Of a stretch of 64,000 nucleotides of DNA, positions 35,160 through 42,462 are shown piece after piece; position 1 is the first letter of the stretch, and every line of letters begins with the position of its first letter. Under the pieces are notes generated by a model. That model saw only the letters and a list, made by a program, of their open reading frames with translations, was not told the DNA's origin and ran no database searches. The stretch comes from Brucella pseudintermedia. Its GTDB lineage: Bacteria; Pseudomonadota; Alphaproteobacteria; Rhizobiales; Rhizobiaceae. A program made the position numbers and the translations under genes. The DNA lies in NCBI RefSeq assembly GCF_008932435.1, contig NZ_WBWE01000011.1, positions 62,001 to 126,000 on the forward strand, written 5' to 3'.

Positions 35160-35674
35160 CGCCCGATCTCCTGCCGCCGGAGCCACGCCTGATGGCGCGC
35201 GGCCGTGTACGGGCGTGGCGCCTCGCCGGCATTCATCCAGTGCGCGACGTGCCGCCAGTGGTCGGGATCGGCGTCCGCGGCATCGATGCCGAGGGCCTCC
35301 ATGCCGTCGACGTGACGAAGCACGTCTTCCACCTTCGGCCAGCTCTCGACCTTCAGAAGGATTTCGCCGCCGGGGCGCACGAAGGGCAGCGTCTGGAACG
35401 GCTCACCACGGTCGACCGCGCGCACGATGTCCAGGCGCGAGATGATCGTTCCGTAGTCGTTTGCGGCCCAGCGGACGAGGCAGAAGATCGTGCCGGGCGC
35501 GAAGCCGACGACCCTGTGACGGCGTTCGAGTTTCTGCCCGTAGCTTTCGCGACCGAACCTGATCCAGTTCTCGATGCGCTTCTCGATCCAGGTGAGTTCG
35601 ACGAGCGTGGTGAACGCGGCGGGACCGTCCGGCAACCGGCGGCCGCCGATGCGGAGCGCCGCATTGCCGGTCAT
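35156..35674 (-). CDS. DUF2840 protein
   Basis: 172 residues: TTLVELTWIEKRIENWIRFG, RHRVVGFAPGTIFCLVRWAA, NDYGTIISRLDIVRAV and RPGGEILLKVESWPKVEDVL. This conserved protein sits between traF and the RHH/parA genes in many alphaproteobacterial ICEs. Its function is unknown. Start overlaps the upstream RHH stop and stop overlaps traF. Confidence 0.9.
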   Translation of the reverse strand: MTGNAALRIGGRRLPDGPAAFTTLVELTWIEKRIENWIRFGRESYGQKLERRHRVVGFAPGTIFCLVRWAANDYGTIISRLDIVRAVDRGEPFQTLPFVRPGGEILLKVESWPKVEDVLRHVDGMEALGIDAADADPDHWRHVAHWMNAGEAPRPYTAARHQAWLRRQEIGR

Positions 35675-35925
35675 GGTGTGTCTCCTTGGGTGTCGGGGAA
35701 TTCGCGCTCGAACAACTCGCGCAGCATGTCGGCGACGGTGACGCCGCGGCAGAAGGCGGCGATCTTGATCCGGCCGCGCAGCTCTGGCGTTACGTCGATG
35801 GTGAGGCGGGCCGTGAAGGTCACGGCTGCGCCATTGCGTGGCGGTGGCGTGTTGCCGGCCTTGATCCATCCATCGGGATCGGCGGGGCGCTTCGCGAAGC
35901 CGCGCCTGTCGGTGCGCGCCGTCAT
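35671..35925 (-). CDS. Small RHH protein, probable ParA partner
   Basis: 84 residues. Basic N-terminus, then VTFTARLTIDVTPELRGRIK and CRGVTVADMLRELFEREFP, a ribbon-helix-helix pattern. Position near parA suggests a centromere-binding or partition-regulating role, with the methyltransferase gene in between. It overlaps both neighbours by ATGA. Confidence 0.8.
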   Translation of the reverse strand: MTARTDRRGFAKRPADPDGWIKAGNTPPPRNGAAVTFTARLTIDVTPELRGRIKIAAFCRGVTVADMLRELFEREFPDTQGDTP

Positions 35926-36665
35926 GACGGACCTCCGTCATGGAACGGCAGCACGGTGGCGATACGCGCGCGGGCGCGCTCGGCCATGTCCGCGTCGATC
36001 TCGCAGCCGAGGTAGCGACGGCCGGAGAGCCGGCAGGCTTCCCCGGCCGCGCCCGATCCGGCAAACCAGTCACCGACCAGACCGCCCTCCGGGCAGGTTG
36101 TGCGGATCAGGATTTCGAGGAGCGACGACGGCTTTTCGGTCGGGTGGATCGCGCGGCCGTGGCAGTTGCGCACGTAGATGACCGAGCGCATGAGGCGCGG
36201 CCCGCCGTCGTGGCTGACATAGTGGCCGGCGTCGATCTGGCCGGTATGGGGAGGACGCTGCTTGCGCCGCACGGTGCGGGCCATCGCATCGGGCGTGGTT
36301 TGGACGTCAACGTAGATGTCGCGCCACGGCGTCTCGGCGGGGTAAAATTGGACGGCGAGTTCATGCACGCGCTTGAAGCGGTCGGCATGGAAGCCCGTGC
36401 CGTTTTGCTTTTCCCAGACGATCGCCTGGGCGATCCGGAAGCCCGCATCTGCGAACCGGATTGCCGTTACCATGAAGCTGCGCAAAGAGCCGAAGACCCA
36501 CAGGGAGCCGGTTGGCGCAAGCGCAGCCCGCGCGAGCGGAAGCCAGCCCTCGACGCGACGGTCCCAGGCGAGCGATGTGTCACCATAGGGCGGATCGGCG
36601 AGGATCATGTCGAACGGGCTGCGGCGCGGCATCAGCTCGCGGCAGTCGCCGGTGAGGAGCGTCAT
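35922..36665 (-). CDS. Site-specific DNA methyltransferase
   Basis: 247 residues from the ATG at 36665. Motif order is DPPY (24-27) first and FAGSG (about 200) late, which fits beta-class N6-adenine or N4-cytosine methyltransferases. The IHPTEKP motif precedes the SAM site. No restriction partner is nearby, so it is an orphan enzyme that could mark the element against host restriction or regulate replication. It lies inside the parA-RHH operon by ATGA overlaps at both ends, suggesting a link with partition or replication. Confidence 0.9.
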   Translation of the reverse strand: MTLLTGDCRELMPRRSPFDMILADPPYGDTSLAWDRRVEGWLPLARAALAPTGSLWVFGSLRSFMVTAIRFADAGFRIAQAIVWEKQNGTGFHADRFKRVHELAVQFYPAETPWRDIYVDVQTTPDAMARTVRRKQRPPHTGQIDAGHYVSHDGGPRLMRSVIYVRNCHGRAIHPTEKPSSLLEILIRTTCPEGGLVGDWFAGSGAAGEACRLSGRRYLGCEIDADMAERARARIATVLPFHDGGPS

Positions 36666-37315
36666 GTCGCAGCCCTCCCGATGTGGAGGCGTTCGATCTC
36701 GGCCGCCAGCGCCGCGATCTCGCGCGCGGCGGGCGAACGGCGGTCGATGTCCGAGGCGAGCCGCCCGGTCTGCGCGGCGTCGGCGAAGACGACGCGCTGG
36801 CCGATGGTGCTTGGGAGCACCGGCGGATCGTGGTCGGCCAGGGTCTCGGCCGTCTCGCGAGCGATGACTGTGCGGGCGCCGCAGCGGTTCAGAACGAAAC
36901 GGGTGGCGAGCTGAGGCCGGTAGATGCGCGCCTCCGCCAGGAGCGCCAGCATCTCGGCGGAGGCCCAGCCGTCGAGGGGCGACGGCTGTACCGGGATCAG
37001 CACGAGGTCGGCGGCGAGCAGCGCGGAGCGCATGAGACCGGCGACACGCGGCGGGCCATCGATGACAATATGATCGACGTCGCGCGCGAGTTCTGGCGCT
37101 TCGCGGTGCAGCGTATCGCGTGCCAGGCCGATGACACCGAACGCGCGCGGGAGGCCCTCGCGCGAACGTTGCTGCGACCAGTCTAGTGCCGAGCCCTGCG
37201 GGTCGGCGTCGATCAGCGTCACGCGCTTGCCGCGCATCGCCAGCTCGCCGGCGAGATGCAGGGCGAGCGTCGTCTTGCCGACGCCGCCCTTCTGGTTGAG
37301 GAGCGCGATGATCAT
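36662..37315 (-). CDS. parA: ParA-family partition ATPase
   Basis: 217 residues. Deviant Walker A is LNQKGGVGKTTLALHLAGE; also LIDADPQGSALDWSQQR and HIVIDGPPRVAGLMRSAL. A short ParA without an N-terminal HTH, as in ICE and plasmid partition loci. Likely maintains the excised or replicating form with the RHH protein. ATGA overlaps link it to repA and the methyltransferase. Confidence 0.94.
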   Translation of the reverse strand: MIIALLNQKGGVGKTTLALHLAGELAMRGKRVTLIDADPQGSALDWSQQRSREGLPRAFGVIGLARDTLHREAPELARDVDHIVIDGPPRVAGLMRSALLAADLVLIPVQPSPLDGWASAEMLALLAEARIYRPQLATRFVLNRCGARTVIARETAETLADHDPPVLPSTIGQRVVFADAAQTGRLASDIDRRSPAAREIAALAAEIERLHIGRAAT

Positions 37316-38493
37316 CGGCGTCCTCCCGGTGGATTGAGAGGAAGCCCAAGCATCGCGGAGTCGGCAGAAACGGAGGAGCCATCGCGGTCGCGCGTTTCCG
37401 TGCGAACCGGCGTGCCTTGCTCGATTGGCGCGCTCTTCCTGGCGGTTACGCTGAGGCTTCTGGCGGCGTCGCGGATGAGGTTTTCCACATCGCGCGCGCG
37501 CTCTTCAAGGTTAGAGTCTATGTTAGACTCTAAGTTAAGGGCGCGATTTCGTGTATAGTTTCCCTGCCTTACACCCTGTTTGGGTTCCTGATAGCACGAG
37601 CCTCGGGTTCCCGATAGCACGATAGTCCGGGTTCCCGATAGCACGAGGCCGTCCACAGCCTGTCCACAGGCGGGCAGCGGCTCGAAGGCGAGCAGCAGGC
37701 GCCCGCCGATCTCGGCTTCGAGAAAGAGCCTGTAACCCGGCAGCGGCTGGCGCCGGATGATGTCGCGCAGCTCGAAGGCAAAGCGTTTGAACGGCGACAG
37801 GCTGCCGGATTTCTGGTGAAGGTGACGGAAGTCGAAACGCCATCCGTCGCGCTGGCGACCGCCGTGCTTGCGCACCAGGCGGTAGAGCCACCGATCAAGG
37901 CCCCCCGTCAGATCGAAATAGGTCCGGTCGATGGTCAGCACGAGCGCATCGTCGAGGACGGCCTGATAGAACCAGTCCGGCACGATCAGTTCGATGCCCT
38001 CGGGCCGGCCGTTGCGGTCGGTGCGCTCCTGCCACTCGTTGATCCACGAGAAGCGATGACGGCGGCCTTCAGTCGGCTGGCGGATCGAGGTGGAAACGGT
38101 GGTCGATTGAAGCCGGTCGAGCGCGGCTTTCAGGCGCTGATAGTCGCGTGAGCTCGTGCCCCGGCCGACATAGGTGAGGATTTCGTACGGCGTGGCAGCC
38201 ATCAGCCGCGAGGTGCGAAGCCCGCTATCGCGGGCTTCGACGATCTGGCTCGCCGCCCAGATCAGGATGTCGGCGTCCCAGATCGTGGCCATACCATGAT
38301 CGGGGACCGCCTCGACCCGGATCGTCACGTTGCCGGCGACGAAATCGATCGGGGCGACGCGATGGGTCTTGGAAAGGGAGAAGAAGGGATAAGCCATGAG
38401 ATCCTGCGCGTCTCGTGGCGCGAAGTCGCCGGGAAGCGCCCGGAACAGATCGAGTTGTCCGCGCTCCGAAAGGGATCGACGCCGCACCGCCAT
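37312..38493 (-). CDS. repA: Replication initiator protein A (RPA family)
   Basis: 393 residues. Family segments: GDFAPRDAQDLMAYPFFSLS, VTIRVEAVPDHGMATIWDAD, ATPYEILTYVGRGTSSRDYQ and LDRWLYRLVRKHGGR. Winged-helix initiators of this kind suggest that the element can replicate autonomously after excision. The region coding residues ~282-328 contains iteron-like DNA repeats and a perfect inverted repeat, giving a low-complexity VLSGTRTIVLSGTR peptide. The stop overlaps parA. Confidence 0.9.
   Translation of the reverse strand: MAVRRRSLSERGQLDLFRALPGDFAPRDAQDLMAYPFFSLSKTHRVAPIDFVAGNVTIRVEAVPDHGMATIWDADILIWAASQIVEARDSGLRTSRLMAATPYEILTYVGRGTSSRDYQRLKAALDRLQSTTVSTSIRQPTEGRRHRFSWINEWQERTDRNGRPEGIELIVPDWFYQAVLDDALVLTIDRTYFDLTGGLDRWLYRLVRKHGGRQRDGWRFDFRHLHQKSGSLSPFKRFAFELRDIIRRQPLPGYRLFLEAEIGGRLLLAFEPLPACGQAVDGLVLSGTRTIVLSGTRGSCYQEPKQGVRQGNYTRNRALNLESNIDSNLEERARDVENLIRDAARSLSVTARKSAPIEQGTPVRTETRDRDGSSVSADSAMLGLPLNPPGGRR
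37511..37646. repeat. Iteron-like repeats and palindrome inside repA, candidate origin
   Basis: GGGTTCCYGATAGCACGA occurs at 37582-37599, 37605-37622 and 37629-37646, with 23-24 bp spacing. TTAGAGTCTA/TAGACTCTAA (37511-37520 and 37524-37533) is a perfect 10-bp inverted repeat in a relatively AT-rich stretch. Initiator-gene-internal origins occur in repC of repABC plasmids. Proposed oriV. Confidence 0.6.
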
Positions 38494-38511
38494 GAACGGA
38501 ACCGGCCGCGG

Positions 38512-38793
38512 TCAGCGTGCGTAGCGACCGGCGTGGACCGGCTGGGCTGGCGTGTGGCGCTTCGCCGGCAGCACGGAGCCGCGCGGATCGGATGTCGACG
38601 TCACCGCGCCGCGAGCGGCCCAGGTTTCGAGATCGTCGATGGCATAGACGACGCGGCCGCCAAGCTTGCGGTAGGCCGGACCGGTTCCGTAGGTCCGGTG
38701 CTTTTCGAGCGTGCGGGCGGAGAGGCTGAGGAACTCGGCCGCTTCCTTGGTGCGCAGGAAACGCGGCGGGAAAACGACGGGTTCATGTGGCAT
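38512..38793 (-). CDS. AlpA/excisionase-like HTH protein, RdfS-like
   Basis: 93 residues: PPRFLRTKEAAEFLSLSART, LEKHRTYGTGPAYRKLGGRV, VYAIDDLETWAA. This is the AlpA/MerR-type winged HTH of excisionases and element regulators, followed by a basic disordered tail. In ICEMlSym(R7A) the recombination directionality factor RdfS is of this type and is activated by FseA; an FseA-like gene lies directly upstream here. The same assignment is inferred, not shown. Confidence 0.8.
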   Translation of the reverse strand: MPHEPVVFPPRFLRTKEAAEFLSLSARTLEKHRTYGTGPAYRKLGGRVVYAIDDLETWAARGAVTSTSDPRGSVLPAKRHTPAQPVHAGRYAR

Positions 38794-38934
38794 GGATCGG
38801 GCCTCCGTGCTGTTGGGGATAGCCGTCGCGGATCAGCGGCGGACAACGACCACGGTGGCGGAGGAAAGCCGGCGAGTTGCAGGGCGAAGTTGGAGGGTAT
38901 CGAATTCGCCCACCGTGTAGAGGGCGATACCGCG

Positions 38935-39706
38935 CTAGGGTTGGCGGCGATGACGAAGGAGTTTTCGATAGCCGCCCGCGATCATCGCGCGGGCATCGCG
39001 CAGGAGCGCCTTGATGGCGTGGCGTATGGACGACGCCTGCCAGTCGTCGCGATCGAGATGATCGATGTGAAAAATGACCTCGGCGATTTCCTGCTGCGTT
39101 GCGCCGGCGCGATAGCCGTCGAAGGCCCGCAGCATCCGGCGCTGGCGGGCGCGCTGCTGACGCGTCAGACGCGTGTCCGGGGGAATGGCGCGGCCATGCA
39201 AGGCCGAGAGGAATCGGTAGACGGCTTCGATCCGGTCGAAGCCATCTATGCCGAGAGGAATGACCGCAACGGCATTTTCTTTTACGTCAAGGGCGCGGTC
39301 AATGATCTGGAGCGATTGCCCATTCGCGAGAGCGAAGCGAAATGCAGCGTCATCATCGCCCGTCGACGGCTCGCGCCGCCACAGCGCGGGAGCATCGCTT
39401 GGGATACTGGAGCCGAGGTCAAGTGGCGCCTCTGTGAGCACGACAACGCTTGTATCCTCCTGCGGGAGCCAGAAAACCGGCGCTTCCGGCGGAGGTGTAA
39501 GGGGGTCGACCGGGAAATCGCAACCCCCACCGCTGTCGAATTCGCTCGGTTAGTGGTTCAGGCGTTCCGCGAGCGGAGACGGAAGCCTCGAAATCCGCGT
39601 CATAGGCGTTGTTACGGCGAAGCCATTCCCAAGCCAGATCGGATGCGGTCAGCTTATCCAGATGGTCATATTCCGAAGAACGCCAGGTCGAAGCATCAGG
39701 TGTCAA
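38935..39706 (-). CDS. FseA-like DUF6499/DUF2285 activator split by a +1 frame change
   Basis: The first frame starts at TTG 39706 (GGAGG seven bases upstream) and encodes the DUF6499 part: ASTWRSSEYDHLDKLTASDL, AWEWLRRNNAYDADFEAS, RQRWGLRFP, ending at 39419 if unshifted. The second frame continues the same protein: PVDPLTPPPEAPVFWLPQED, VVVLTEAPLD, then the DUF2285 domain (RARQRRMLRAFDGYRAGATQ, DDWQASSIRHAIKALLRDA, GGYRKLLRHR). The join is at UUU-CCC-GG (39517-39510), a +1 shift. In Mesorhizobium ICEMlSym(R7A) the equivalent gene pair is fused by programmed frameshifting to give FseA. A sequencing error is the alternative. Joined length about 256 residues. Confidence 0.8.
39510..39517 (-). 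promoter_or_regulatory. Putative +1 ribosomal frameshift site
   Basis: On the minus strand the zero-frame codons are CGA UUU CCC GGU. A P-site Phe-tRNA can slip from UUU to UUC, after which CCG GUC GAC continues the conserved protein. Position coincides exactly with loss and gain of family similarity in the two frames. Confidence 0.65.
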
Positions 39707-39813
39707 GGCCGATCCTCCCAAGTATCTGTCTAGTTCTTTGGGAGAGTCACGATTCCCGTTTTGGTTGATCTGGGGAAGTCAGTCGCGCCTCAACAGGTGA
39801 TGCGTCCCGCGCA

Positions 39814-40095
39814 TCACGATCGCGACCCGCGCTGGCTTTCACGCACCAGTTCGCGATATCCGTGCTCCGTCATCCACCGGGCGCGCGCCAGATGCGCATC
39901 GTGGATAGAGCGGCAACGCTCGGGTTCGTGATCGGGATCGAGGCCGAACAGGACATGCACGGCCTCGCGCCAGTCTGCGCCGTCTCGATGGGCGTCGAGC
40001 AACCGCATGTAGAGCTTCATATGCCCACGATCATAAGATGTGATCGTTTCGCTGAACGGTGGTTCGTCCAGAAATGTTTGAGTCCTCTGTCCCAT
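39814..40095 (-). CDS. Small DUF2285 protein, QseM-like antiactivator candidate
   Basis: 93 residues. The C-terminal two thirds read HMKLYMRLLDAHRDGADWRE, AVHVLFGLDPDHEPERC, ARARWMTEHGYRELVRES, which parallels the DUF2285 domain of the neighbouring activator (LRAFDGYRAGATQQEIAEV and GGYRKLL). In Mesorhizobium ICEs the stand-alone DUF2285 protein QseM blocks FseA. Placement between an XRE repressor and the FseA-like gene supports the same role here. Confidence 0.75.
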   Translation of the reverse strand: MGQRTQTFLDEPPFSETITSYDRGHMKLYMRLLDAHRDGADWREAVHVLFGLDPDHEPERCRSIHDAHLARARWMTEHGYRELVRESQRGSRS

Positions 40096-40190
40096 CGAGC
40101 CACCATATTAACGCGCTGGGCCGTTAACCATCTCGCACAGGAGATAGCCCCTTTTTTGACAAGGGTTTGCTAATTCGGTGCCCGGCGCGA

Positions 40191-40439
40191 CTACCGGGAC
40201 GAATCGATCCTGTCATGCAGGAGCAAAACTCCTTCGCCCTTGTCTGTCGAAAGGAGAACAATCCCGGCCGATTCAAGAGCCCGGCGCACCTGATCGCGCG
40301 TCGATTCGTACACCTCGAGGCCGTTTTCGGATTCAAGGCGTTTCAGTGCGGTCAATGCTACTCGGGCCTTGTCAGCGAGCGTCTCCTGCGTCCAACCCAG
40401 CAACGCGCGTGCGGCCCGTGATTGTCGGGCGGTGATCAT
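40191..40439 (-). CDS. XRE-family repressor, QseC-like
   Basis: 82 residues: ITARQSRAARALLGWTQETL, ADKARVALTALKRLESENG, then a beta-rich tail (GIVLLSTDKGEGVLLLHDR). A minimal Cro/CI-type HTH protein of the size of ICE regulators such as QseC. A good GGAGGTGATC ribosome site precedes it and a 17-bp perfect palindrome lies 42 bp upstream (40482-40498). Confidence 0.85.
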   Translation of the reverse strand: MITARQSRAARALLGWTQETLADKARVALTALKRLESENGLEVYESTRDQVRRALESAGIVLLSTDKGEGVLLLHDRIDSSR

Positions 40440-40481
40440 GCATGATCACCTCCCATTCGGACCTGTGCGCACTCCAGAACT

Positions 40482-40498
40482 ACGACTAATTTAGTCGT
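40482..40498. promoter_or_regulatory. 17-bp palindrome, candidate operator of the XRE repressor
   Basis: ACGACTAA-T-TTAGTCGT is a perfect inverted repeat around a central base, upstream of the repressor gene and downstream of the ssb terminator. Its size and position fit autorepression by an XRE dimer. Confidence 0.6.
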
Positions 40499-40642
40499 TC
40501 TTCGCTCTCTTGGCCAGCATGAAATGCCTGACCGGTGGTGCAATCAGCCTTCGTTTGGCGGCTGATTCGGTCGTCTCGGCGCACGGCCAGCCTATTGGAC
40601 GGCCGGTGCCACACGCGTCGGCCGCGATCCGGTGCGAACATG

Positions 40643-40668
40643 AAAACCCGGCGGCTTGCGCCGCCGGG
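40643..40668 (-). terminator. Terminator of ssb
   Basis: On the minus strand CCCGGCGGC/GCCGCCGGG (40647-40655 and 40660-40668) forms a 9-bp stem with a 4-base loop, followed by TTTT. It lies 16 bp after the ssb stop. Confidence 0.85.
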
Positions 40669-40683
40669 CTTCAAGGATCCCGC

Positions 40684-41085
40684 TCAGAACGGGATGTCAT
40701 CGTCGTCGATGAACTTGCCGTCGTTGCTTTCGGTTTGCTTCGCCCGGCTCAGGAAGTCGACCGTCTCGGCGATGATCTCGCATCCGTAGCGATCGTTGCC
40801 CTGCTGGTCGGTCCACTTCGAGTAGTGGATGCGGCCGCGAACCAGAACCTTCATGCCTTTCTCGCAATATTCCTGGATCGTCTTGCCGAGGCCGTTGAAG
40901 GCGGTGATGCGGTGCCATTCCGTGTCCTGGACCCGGTAGCCCTTCTCGTCCCGGACGACCTTGCCGTCGGAATAGCGGGGGCGCGAGGTGGCCAGCGTGA
41001 AGTGGGTGATCCGGGTGCCGCCCTGGAGCGTGCGGGTTTCGGGGGCCTGACCGATGTTGCCGGCGAGAATGACGATGTTCTGCAT
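40684..41085 (-). CDS. ssb: Single-stranded DNA-binding protein
   Basis: 133 residues from the ATG at 41085. OB-fold: NIVILAGNIGQAPETRTLQG, ITHFTLATSRPRYSDGK, TEWHRITAFNGLGKTIQEYC, EKGMKVLVRGRIHYSKWTD. It ends in the acidic tip DDDDIPF that recruits repair and replication proteins. In conjugative elements SSB is an early leading-region product protecting the incoming strand. A highly structured leader precedes it, and a decayed inverted copy of the gene lies at 41290-41715. Confidence 0.95.
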   Translation of the reverse strand: MQNIVILAGNIGQAPETRTLQGGTRITHFTLATSRPRYSDGKVVRDEKGYRVQDTEWHRITAFNGLGKTIQEYCEKGMKVLVRGRIHYSKWTDQQGNDRYGCEIIAETVDFLSRAKQTESNDGKFIDDDDIPF

Positions 41086-41280
41086 TGTAAGTCTCCGTTG
41101 CTTCTCGGAGGGACCATCCCTCCGACGAGACCCGGCCAAGGCCGTCGGGAGACTCCCGCAACTGCCGAACCTTTCGGCAGCTCGCCCCTAAGGCCCCAGG
41201 TGGGGCGGGCAGCCGCGCTTGCGCGGCAACACGGCTGGGAGCCGCGGGGGTTGTTGGTGGAAACCGAACGGACTTAGGGG
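41086..41280 (-). promoter_or_regulatory. Highly structured leader of ssb
   Basis: In the sense of ssb the leader starts with CCCCTAAG (41280-41273), which pairs with CTTAGGGG near 41185. It then forms GCTGCCGAA/TTCGGCAG (41163-41181), GGGAG/CTCCC (41148-41158) and GGAGGGA-TGG-TCCCTCC (41107-41123) hairpins. Finally GUCUC/GAGAC encloses the last hairpin and covers the GGAGA ribosome site before the ATG. The GGGATGGTCCC hairpin recurs in the leader at 56121-56165. Confidence 0.65.
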
Positions 41281-41289
41281 ATCAGTCAG

Positions 41290-41715
41290 TCGGAGGGATT
41301 GGTGCCTTTGAAAGCAGGAAAACGCAGACGCGCAGCAGAACCATTGTCCTTGCCGGTAACAGCGACCAGGCAGGCTCACGGACCTGCACGCTTCGGAGCG
41401 ATACCCGACCTTCTTACCTTCCGGCCATCCTGCGTCTTCGCCGTTCGGACGAACACATGGCGGGAGAAGAACGAGGAGGCTGTCGGGCTCTACGGGCACG
41501 GAACAGCACTGCATCACCGTCTTCGACGACGGATGGCCCGATTCAGCGGAATTGCGCGAAAGGCATGAAGGTTCTGGTTCGCCCTCGCTTCCCCATTACG
41601 AAATGGACGGACTGGCGGGCATCGATTGCCCACGGCATGCCGATCTCAAGCCATGACCGACTTCCCAAGCCGGGCGAAGCAAACCGAAAGCAAGGACGAC
41701 AAAGGCAGCGTTGAC
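41290..41715 (+). pseudogene. Decayed inverted copy of ssb with part of its leader
   Basis: The plus strand repeats, in order, the leader piece GTCGGAGGGAT, CAGAACCATTGTCC, CCGGTAACAGCGACCAGGC, CTGCACGCT, CTGCATCACCGTCTTC, GGCATGAAGGTTCTGGTTCG and GCCGGGCGAAGCAAACCG of the functional ssb gene on the other strand. Many indels destroy the frame. Orientation is opposite to the working copy, so the two form a large inverted repeat. Confidence 0.75.
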
Positions 41716-41804
41716 GCGACAGCCTCTACTGCGTGGGAACCGCGAAACCCTGCGGAGCAAGCCGCCGGATTTTTTCATTGTCATGCCGGATCGCGGCCGA
41801 TCGA

Positions 41805-42221
41805 TCAGCGTGAGAACAACGACACGCCAAGGGCGTTCAGATTGACCATGGCCGCGATGCCGATGAACAGACCTGCGCTGCCGGAAAGCAAATTGAGCAT
41901 CAGGCCGGGATCGATGGCGTTCTTCGCGACGCCGTGGATGAGTGCATATCCGGCGATGACGGCGGGTACGGCAAAGACGGCGAGAGCGATCAGCCGCAGA
42001 GCCGGATTCCTGGCGAAGCCGAGAACCGCGATGACGAGGCCGATCGAAAGCAATGCCGCGCCGACGGCGGCTAACCCGGACAGGAAAATGCCGGCTCCAG
42101 CGCCCCATGCATATTGGGCGGCCGACAGACCAACCATGAAAGGCAAAGCGTAGATCGCGAGATTGTAGGCAAAGATGCAGAACGCTATCGTCAAGGAGAT
42201 GGCGAGCAGGATGAGCGACAT
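41805..42221 (-). CDS. Hypothetical membrane protein
   Basis: 138 residues from the ATG at 42221 (GGAGG six bases upstream). Four hydrophobic helices: LILLAISLTIAFCIFAYNLA, AGIFLSGLAAVGAALLSIGL, LIALAVFAVPAVIAGYALIH and GLFIGIAAMVNLNALGVSLF. No charged motif or family recognised. First member of a three-gene minus-strand cargo block between ssb and the DUF2493 gene. Confidence 0.65.
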   Translation of the reverse strand: MSLILLAISLTIAFCIFAYNLAIYALPFMVGLSAAQYAWGAGAGIFLSGLAAVGAALLSIGLVIAVLGFARNPALRLIALAVFAVPAVIAGYALIHGVAKNAIDPGLMLNLLSGSAGLFIGIAAMVNLNALGVSLFSR

Positions 42222-42462
42222 GGAAGCCTCCACATGATCGGTTGAGAATCACGACAGGCTGCCTGTAGATACGCTCCGCCTGCGACTATGCTACTGTACC
42301 GGTTCTGCAAGGATTTTTCATAAGAGCCATCGACACCTTCAATAGTCAAGCCTTCGCTGAACTTTCGAAGCTACGTTCAGCTCTCAAATCCCCCGAGTGC
42401 AACCCTTTGCGAAAATCCCATTGTGCGACTGTCGCAGGTTTCGGGAATTGCGCGACAGACGG

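Noticed and set aside
36255-36290. GCACGGTGCG copy within the methyltransferase gene, similar to the relaxase-upstream repeats
   Set aside because: Single copy inside a coding region encoding ordinary residues; probably chance in high-GC sequence.
38296-39768. 490-codon plus-strand frame
   Set aside because: Crosses repA, the AlpA-like gene and the DUF2285 gene in antisense; composition is that of a GC-driven shadow.
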